Part shown: piece after piece, positions 7,788 through 12,255 of the stretch
Layout: each line of letters opens with the position of its first letter
Numbering within the stretch: position 1 is the stretch's first letter
Assembly: GCA_025999435.1 (NCBI GenBank)
Contig: BNXH01000052.1
Span: forward strand, 1-12,255
Length of the DNA stretch: 12,255 bases
Direction: 5' to 3'
DNA from: Bacteroidia bacterium
Lineage (GTDB): Bacteria; Bacteroidota; Bacteroidia; Bacteroidales; Dysgonomonadaceae
Made by a program: the position numbers and the translations under genes
Notes under the pieces: generated by a model
Told to the model about the DNA's origin: nothing
What the model saw: only the letters and a program-made list of their open reading frames with translations
Databases searched by the model: none

Positions 7788-9815
7788 ATGAATGACATTA
7801 AAACATTAAACAAAGCTGCGGACAATATCCGCATATTATCGGCTTCGATGGTTGAAAAGGCTAATTCGGGACATCCGGGTGGAGCTATGGGTGGAGCAGA
7901 TTTTATCAACGTGTTATTTTCCAAGTTTCTGGTATACGATCCTCAAAATCCCGCATGGGAAGGACGTGACCGCTTCTTCCTCGATCCCGGTCACATGTCT
8001 CCGATGCTATATTCAACGTTAGCATTAACCGGCAAATACAGCATGGAGGACTTACAGCAATTCCGCCAATGGGGAAGCATCACTCCCGGACATCCGGAAA
8101 GGGATATCACACGCGGAATAGAAAACACATCGGGACCTCTGGGGCAAGGGCATACTTTTGCAGTAGGCGCCGCCATTGCCGCCAAATTCCTGAAAGCCCG
8201 TTTTGGTTATGTAATGGATCATACCATTTACGCGTTTATTTCCGACGGAGGAATACAAGAAGAAATATCGCAGGGAGCAGGGCGTACTGCCGGACATCTG
8301 GGGCTTGATAACTTAATTATGTTCTATGATTCTAATGGCATACAACTTTCGACCAAAACGGCAGAAGTTACAGAAGAAAACGTAGCAGCCAAATATCAGG
8401 CCTGGGGATGGAGGGTTATCACAATTAAAGGAAACGACGCGACCGAAATTCGTGCTGCCCTGACAGAAGCCAAGCTTGAAAAAGAAAAACCTACGCTTAT
8501 CATAGGTAAAACTATTATGGGTAAAGGTGCCATAAAAGAAGACGGCTCAAGTTTTGAAAACGAAACGGAAACTCATGGACAACCATTAAGTGCGGCCGGA
8601 GCAAGTTATAATAAAACAATTGAAAATCTGGGAGGTGATCCTAAAAATCCGTTTACTATATTTTCTGAAACAAAAGAATTATATGCCAAGCGTGCAGCCG
8701 AACTAAAAGAAATAGTAAGCATTAAATATGCCGAAAAGGAAGCTTGGGCTAAAGCAAATCCCGAGCTGGCTGATAAAATGCAGAAATGGTTTGACGGATA
8801 TATACCAACCATTGACTGGTCTGCTATTGAACAAAAACCAAATCAGGCGACACGCGCAGCTTCTGCTACAATATTAGGAATACTAGCTCAGCAAGTAGAA
8901 AACATGGTTGTTTCATCTGCCGACTTATCTAATTCTGATAAAACAGACGGTTTCTTAAAAAAGACACATGCCATAAAAAAAGGTGACTTTTCAGGAGCAT
9001 TCCTTCAATCGGGAGTATCTGAACTAACAATGGCTTGTTTATGCATCGGTATGACATTACATGGCGGTATTGTCGCTGCATGCGGAACATTCTTCGTGTT
9101 CTCAGACTACATGAAACCGGCTATCCGTTTAGCAGCGCTGATGGAACTTCCGGTTAAATTTATATGGACACACGATGCATTCCGTGTAGGTGAAGACGGT
9201 CCGACTCACGAACCTGTCGAACAGGAAGCACAAATCAGGCTGATGGAAAAACTGCAAAACCATAATGGACACAATTCGATGCTGGTTCTACGCCCTGCTG
9301 ATGTTACAGAAGCAACGGTAGCTTGGAAAATGGCAATGGAGAACAAGTCGACTCCAACAGGATTAATATTTTCACGCCAAAATATAAACGATCTTCCGGC
9401 AAAAACAAATAGATACCAAGAAGCATTACAAACAGAGAAAGGCGCTTATATCGTTCAGGATGAAGATAACTATGATGTGATCTTGTTAGCATCCGGATCG
9501 GAAGTTTCAACATTAGTGGACGGCGCTAAGCTACTTGCTAACGACGGCATCAAATCAAGGATTGTATCTGTACCATCCGAAGGCTTATTCCGGACACAAA
9601 GTAAGGAATATCAAGAAAGTGTGATTCCTGCAGGTAAAAAGGTTTTTGGTCTAACGGCCGGATTACCAGTCACATTGGAAGGGTTGGTTGGTGCCAACGG
9701 ACGTATTTGGGGGATGGAATCTTTCGGATTTTCAGCTCCATATAAAGTGTTAGATGAAAAGCTCGGTTTTACAGCTGAAAATGTATATAATCAGGTTAAA
9801 GACTTTTTGAAATAA
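7788..9815 (+). CDS. tkt: Transketolase
   Basis: This thiamine-diphosphate enzyme moves two-carbon ketol units between sugar phosphates in the non-oxidative pentose phosphate pathway (xylulose 5-P with ribose 5-P or erythrose 4-P). The 675-residue length is that of a full one-chain transketolase with pyrophosphate, pyrimidine and C-terminal domains. Visible landmarks are SGHPGG (His29), the cofactor loop ISDGGIQEE (Asp153) continuing to DSNGIQLS, GVSELTM with Glu412 (counterpart of the Glu that activates the ThDP pyrimidine ring), and GEDGPTHEP with His474. SDGG in place of the usual GDG is typical of the Bacteroidetes type. The ATG at 7788 is preceded by an A/T-rich stretch without Shine-Dalgarno sequence, normal for this phylum, and by a good TAnnTTTG promoter. 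It is followed one base later by rpiB, giving a pentose phosphate operon. Cytoplasmic. Confidence 0.96.
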   Translation: MNDIKTLNKAADNIRILSASMVEKANSGHPGGAMGGADFINVLFSKFLVYDPQNPAWEGRDRFFLDPGHMSPMLYSTLALTGKYSMEDLQQFRQWGSITPGHPERDITRGIENTSGPLGQGHTFAVGAAIAAKFLKARFGYVMDHTIYAFISDGGIQEEISQGAGRTAGHLGLDNLIMFYDSNGIQLSTKTAEVTEENVAAKYQAWGWRVITIKGNDATEIRAALTEAKLEKEKPTLIIGKTIMGKGAIKEDGSSFENETETHGQPLSAAGASYNKTIENLGGDPKNPFTIFSETKELYAKRAAELKEIVSIKYAEKEAWAKANPELADKMQKWFDGYIPTIDWSAIEQKPNQATRAASATILGILAQQVENMVVSSADLSNSDKTDGFLKKTHAIKKGDFSGAFLQSGVSELTMACLCIGMTLHGGIVAACGTFFVFSDYMKPAIRLAALMELPVKFIWTHDAFRVGEDGPTHEPVEQEAQIRLMEKLQNHNGHNSMLVLRPADVTEATVAWKMAMENKSTPTGLIFSRQNINDLPAKTNRYQEALQTEKGAYIVQDEDNYDVILLASGSEVSTLVDGAKLLANDGIKSRIVSVPSEGLFRTQSKEYQESVIPAGKKVFGLTAGLPVTLEGLVGANGRIWGMESFGFSAPYKVLDEKLGFTAENVYNQVKDFLK

Positions 9816-9816
9816 T

Positions 9817-10269
9817 ATGGCTATATTTTCCCAAGGTGAAAAACCAATCGGACTGACCAGTGATCATGCCGGCTTCGAAACAAAAAAGTATGTAATACAA
9901 CTTTTTGAAGAGCAAGGTATTAAGTACATAGATTATGGCACGTATACATCGAACAGTGTCGATTATCCGGATTTTGCCCATAAACTGGGTCGCGCCATCG
10001 ACAGTAAGGAATGCGACTTCGGCATTGCTATATGCGGTACCGGGAATGGCATAAATATGGCATTGAATAAGCATAAATCCGTACGCAGCGCCTTATGTTG
10101 GAATGCAGAAATCGCACGTCTGGCCAGAGCACATAATGATGCTAATGTGCTAGCCCTTCCGGGAAGAATATTGTCTCAACAAGAGGTTTATGACATGATC
10201 ATTGCTTTCTTTAATACCGATTTTGAGGGAGGGAGGCATCAGACAAGGATAGATAAGATACCTTGCTGA
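9817..10269 (+). CDS. rpiB: Ribose-5-phosphate isomerase B (RpiB/LacAB family)
   Basis: This cytoplasmic enzyme interconverts ribose 5-phosphate and ribulose 5-phosphate. The 150-residue product has the family features in order: TSDHAGFETK (Asp16, His17) near the N-terminus, DYGTYTSNSVDYPDFA, ICGTGNGINMALNK with the catalytic-type Cys73, the HND motif with His106, and a C-terminal GGRHQTRI with phosphate-contacting Arg/His residues. Sequence alone does not fully exclude related sugar-phosphate isomerases such as allose 6-phosphate or galactose 6-phosphate types. However, the single gene (not a LacA/LacB pair) placed one base after tkt strongly favours ribose 5-phosphate. It is almost certainly translated from the tkt mRNA. 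A MITE-like repeat begins only 29 bp after its stop codon, so its original 3' transcript end may have been altered. Confidence 0.93.
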   Translation: MAIFSQGEKPIGLTSDHAGFETKKYVIQLFEEQGIKYIDYGTYTSNSVDYPDFAHKLGRAIDSKECDFGIAICGTGNGINMALNKHKSVRSALCWNAEIARLARAHNDANVLALPGRILSQQEVYDMIIAFFNTDFEGGRHQTRIDKIPC

Positions 10270-10298
10270 TAGGAGATAGAAAGCTAATAAATATAAGA

Positions 10299-10479
10299 GA
10301 GGCTGTCTCAAAAGTAAAATTACACTATCAAAGTGTTATCCTCTTTGTCATCCTGAGTGCAACGAAGGATCTCATTCCTCAGGAAAAGAGATGTTTCACT
10401 CCGTTCAACATGACAACCAACGGTCACAGGAGCGTAGCGTATGTAAATAGATATAAGAAAATACTTTTGAGACAGCCTC
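10299..10479. mobile_element. 181-bp MITE-like element with perfect 18-bp inverted ends
   Basis: The ends are GAGGCTGTCTCAAAAGTA (10299-10316) and its exact reverse complement (10462-10479). Inside is a long imperfect foldback: TGTCATCCTGAG... at 10346-10373 against ...TTCAACATGACA at 10388-10415 (19 of 28 positions pair), capped by TTCCT-C-AGGAA. The core resembles the TCATCCTGAGNGNAACGAAGGATCT type of dispersed repeat that I know from many Bacteroidetes genomes. No transposase is encoded, and no clear target-site duplication is visible. An 81-codon open frame across it is an artefact of the repeat. Confidence 0.75.
10346..10415. repeat. Nested foldback inside the MITE-like element
   Basis: Arms 10346-10373 and 10388-10415 are imperfect inverted copies, and the intervening 14 bases carry their own TTCCT/AGGAA arms. 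As RNA this would be a roughly 70-nt stem-loop directly downstream of rpiB. Confidence 0.65.
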
Positions 10480-10506
10480 CTTTTACTGAATATTTTCAAC
10501 TCTATT

Positions 10507-10533
10507 GATAATATTCATTACAATGATATTATC
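10507..10533. repeat. AT-rich hairpin, 12 bp with one bulged T
   Basis: GATAATATTCATT (10507-10519) pairs with AATGATATTATC (10522-10533) around a 2-nt turn, one T being unpaired. It lies between the MITE-like element and the IS remnant and has no T-tract after it. It could be a displaced 3' end structure of the tkt-rpiB transcript. Confidence 0.4.
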
Positions 10534-10673
10534 AGCATAGACCTACCATTGTTTCACTTGATTATCGTTGACAATAACTGTCCATGCAGCAGGTATTCTC
10601 CAATAAATAGTCGTCCCTTAAAAAGTACATAAATAGTTATATATCAATAAAATAAATCATTAAAAGATTGCAT

Positions 10674-10720
10674 AAATCTGCAAGAATATGTACCTTAGAG
10701 TCATAGTTTCTTGCAGATTT
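10674..10720 (+). repeat. Foldback just upstream of the transposase start
   Basis: AAATCTGCAAGAA (10674-10686) and TTCTTGCAGATTT (10708-10720) are perfect 13-bp inverted arms with a 21-nt loop, ending 3 bp before the ATG at 10724. In RNA that enters from outside the IS this hairpin could hide the translation start, a known protection device in some IS elements; its use here is inference. Confidence 0.6.
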
Positions 10721-10723
10721 GTT

Positions 10724-11297
10724 ATGTTGAAACCGGGTAAAAAAGCCCCCCGGCAGAGCCTGTTCTTCTCCCTGGAGGATAGCCTGAATCAAAAGCATCC
10801 ATTTGTACATACTGGCCAACAAGGTGGCTTGGGATATGTTTGAAACATCTTTTTGTCCGCTGTATTGTCAGGACAATGGCACACCGGCCAAACCAATCCG
10901 GTTGATGGTGGGCTTGCTGATATTGAAGCATGTCCGCAACGTTTCGGATGAAAGTATCGTAGAGCAATGGTCGGAGAACAACTACTACCAATATTTTTGC
11001 GGGCAGCGGGACTTTGTGCCTGTCTATCCTTGCGCTTCGAGTGAACCGGTACACTTCCGGCGCAGGGCATCCGTAGAGCCAACCATCGGACATGTGAAAT
11101 CAGACCACAGGCTGGGAGGTAATTTTTACAAGGGAATAACAGGCGACAGCATCAATGTCATGCTTGCAGCTGCCGCCTATAACTTCAAAAGGATGATCAA
11201 CAAATGGAAATCATCTTTTGACCTGTTTTTTAGAGTGATTTCTTGCTCTTTATTCCGACTTAAATTACCTTTCATTGTCGATTTGTGGGCTTTTTAA
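10724..11297 (+). pseudogene. Broken IS transposase (DUF772 N-terminus fused to the DDE C-terminal end)
   Basis: Translation from the ATG at 10724 gives MLKPGKKAPRQSLFFSLEDSLNQKHP and then leaves the expected frame. An extra T in the run at 10802-10804 would explain this, and the frame from 10803 continues LYILANKVAWDMFE. The part up to about 11050 matches the N-terminal transposase domain (KPIRLMVGLLILKHVRNVSDESIVEQW, YFCGQRDFVP, then CASSEPVHFRRR). It runs directly into VEPTIGHVKSDHRLGGNFYKG, which belongs to the C-terminal end carrying the last acidic DDE residue. The region with the two Asp residues is missing, so no active enzyme can be made. The stop at 11295-11297 lies inside the right terminal repeat. 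Family name is by recall of motif pattern; IS5 versus IS1182 subgroup is uncertain. Confidence 0.85.
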
Positions 11298-11370
11298 GGG
11301 ACGACTATATAATAGCTTATTTTATCAGGAAAAAACAGTTACACTGAGTACTATTGAATTGATAAACAAT

Positions 11371-11385
11371 AATATATGATATATT
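11371..11385. repeat. AT palindrome AATATAT-G-ATATATT
   Basis: A 15-base near-perfect palindrome between the IS remnant and the convergent SOD gene. It has no GC-rich stem or clear T-tract, so it is a weak candidate for a 3' end signal. The rest of 11309-11453 shows nothing recognisable. Confidence 0.3.
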
Positions 11386-11453
11386 GAAATCTTCCGACCA
11401 CTCCTGCCATTAAGATTGCTTTTCCACTCATATATTTATGAACCCATGTTTGA

Positions 11454-12134
11454 TTAATAGCGAGCTTCTACTGCGCTCCAATCTATAATTTTCCACAACT
11501 CAGCTAAGTGGTCGGCACGACGGTTCTGGTAATCCAAATAATATGAATGTTCCCATACGTCGAATCCAAGAAGTGGAGTTAACCCTTTTGTAATAGGGTT
11601 GCCTGCGTTTGCTTCTTTTGTTATTTGCAATTTGCCTGCGCTATCTTTAGCCAGCCATACCCATCCTGAACCGAATAGACCAACACCTGCTGCATTAAAT
11701 TCTTTCTTGAAGTTTTCGAACGAACCGAAAGCGGCATTGATTGCTTCAGCTAATTTTCCTTTAGGTTCACCTCCTCCGTTAGGACTGAATGAAAGGAAAT
11801 AGATGTTATGGTTCAGAGTTTGTCCTGCATTGTTGAAAATTGCCCCGTCACTTTCTTTTACTATTGTTTCCAAATCGGCATTTTCAAACTTTGTACCTTG
11901 AATAAGGTTATTCAGGTTTGTGATATATGCTTGAAGATGTTTTCCGTAATGGAATTCAATAGTTTGTTGACTGATAACTGGTTCTAAAGCATTTGTCGCA
12001 TATGGCAACTTTGGTAATTCAAATTTCATAGCTTTTGTTTTTTGATTGTTATTATTAGAATTTATATTTTGTGCATATATCGAACTTAGAAGTAGTCCGG
12101 ATAGCATTATACATGTTAAATATATTTTTTTCAT
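11454..12134 (-). CDS. sod: Superoxide dismutase (Fe/Mn family) with signal peptide
   Basis: This enzyme converts superoxide to oxygen and hydrogen peroxide. From residue 36 the 226-residue product reads MKFELPKLPYATNALEPV, the canonical start of Fe-SOD proteins, and continues full length to the expected C-terminus. All four metal ligands are present: His62 (IEFHYGKH), His109 (TLNHNIYF), Asp192 and His196 (FDVWEHSYY). Gln105 in NNAGQ is the arrangement seen in Fe-type or cambialistic enzymes. Unusually, 35 residues precede this core: MKK, a hydrophobic run to about residue 19, YAQ as a possible cleavage site, and a polar Asn-rich linker. That predicts export to the periplasm. An internal ATG at 12029-12027 (minus strand) would give the ordinary cytoplasmic form, so two products are possible. 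The gene faces the IS remnant. A near-consensus -7 box (TAAATTTA, 12160-12167) lies upstream, but without a convincing -33 element. Confidence 0.95.
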   Translation of the reverse strand: MKKIYLTCIMLSGLLLSSIYAQNINSNNNNQKTKAMKFELPKLPYATNALEPVISQQTIEFHYGKHLQAYITNLNNLIQGTKFENADLETIVKESDGAIFNNAGQTLNHNIYFLSFSPNGGGEPKGKLAEAINAAFGSFENFKKEFNAAGVGLFGSGWVWLAKDSAGKLQITKEANAGNPITKGLTPLLGFDVWEHSYYLDYQNRRADHLAELWKIIDWSAVEARY

Positions 12135-12255
12135 ACCTTACGTTTTTTATTAGATACTGTAAATTTAACAATTTTGATTCAATATTTGTTTATAAAGTGA
12201 TCAATAATCCTCATCAATTGTTTTTAATCTCATATTGTTAGAATCTATAATGTAG

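Larger units (their letters stand above)
10607..11308 (+). mobile_element. Internally deleted IS element (IS5/IS1182-like, DUF772 transposase), 702 bp
   Basis: The ends ATAGTCGTCCCTTAAAAAG (10607-10625) and the exact reverse complement (11290-11308) form perfect 19-bp terminal inverted repeats. ATAA lies immediately outside both (10603-10606 and 11309-11312) and is a likely 4-bp target duplication. Full-length relatives need roughly twice this length, and the missing part is the catalytic middle of the transposase. With intact ends the remnant may still be movable in trans by a related active copy. Confidence 0.85.

Noticed and set aside
10263..10508. 81-codon open frame on the + strand after rpiB
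   Set aside because: It lies almost wholly within the MITE-like element, and its ILSATKDLI-type peptide is the known by-product of translating this dispersed repeat.
10722..11093. Minus-strand open frames of 123 and 97 codons across the IS
   Set aside because: They are antisense shadows of the transposase remnant, whose + strand motifs are clear.
10261..11320. CRISPR array or other repeat-based defence locus
   Set aside because: The repeats here are inverted element ends and foldbacks, not regularly spaced direct repeats, and no cas-like gene is present.

Overview
The window looks like chromosomal DNA of a Bacteroidales bacterium (Bacteroides, Parabacteroides or Dysgonomonas type; genus not decidable here). 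The reasons are the style of carbohydrate operon, a Bacteroidetes-type transketolase with SDGG in place of the usual GDG, AT-rich start regions without Shine-Dalgarno sequences, and a -7 element TACTTTTG (consensus TAnnTTTG) before the transketolase gene.

Region 1 (1-6930, + strand) is the 3' part of a polysaccharide-utilisation operon with four tightly spaced genes: a 5'-truncated GH43-GH16 two-domain enzyme, galactokinase galK, a GH51 alpha-L-arabinofuranosidase and a GH35 beta-galactosidase lipoprotein. The most economical reading is breakdown of type II arabinogalactan or a related beta-1,3/1,6-galactan. GH16 would cut the backbone internally, GH43 would trim it from an end, GH51 would remove arabinofuranose, GH35 would release galactose, and GalK would commit galactose to the Leloir pathway. 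Regulators and SusC/SusD-like uptake genes are not in the window and would be expected upstream.

Region 2 (6931-7787) has no intact gene. It holds two tandem hairpins just after the operon, a short ATGA-overlapping start that stops after 8 codons, reading-frame remnants that may be a decayed gene, an 80-bp-spaced imperfect direct repeat, and the tkt promoter.

Region 3 (7788-10269, + strand) is a two-gene pentose phosphate operon: tkt (transketolase) and, one base later, rpiB (ribose-5-phosphate isomerase B). It would also serve the arabinose freed by region 1.

Region 4 (10270-11453) is a landing zone for small mobile elements. It contains a 181-bp MITE-like element with perfect 18-bp inverted ends and a nested foldback, an AT-rich hairpin, and a 702-bp internally deleted IS with perfect 19-bp terminal repeats, a 4-bp ATAA flanking repeat, and a transposase broken by a frameshift and a large deletion.

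Region 5 (11454-12134, - strand) is an Fe/Mn superoxide dismutase with all four metal ligands and an uncommon N-terminal signal peptide, suggesting export. No wholly new system was found. The strongest second-look items are the GH43-GH16 fusion, the exported SOD, and the two non-autonomous elements in region 4.
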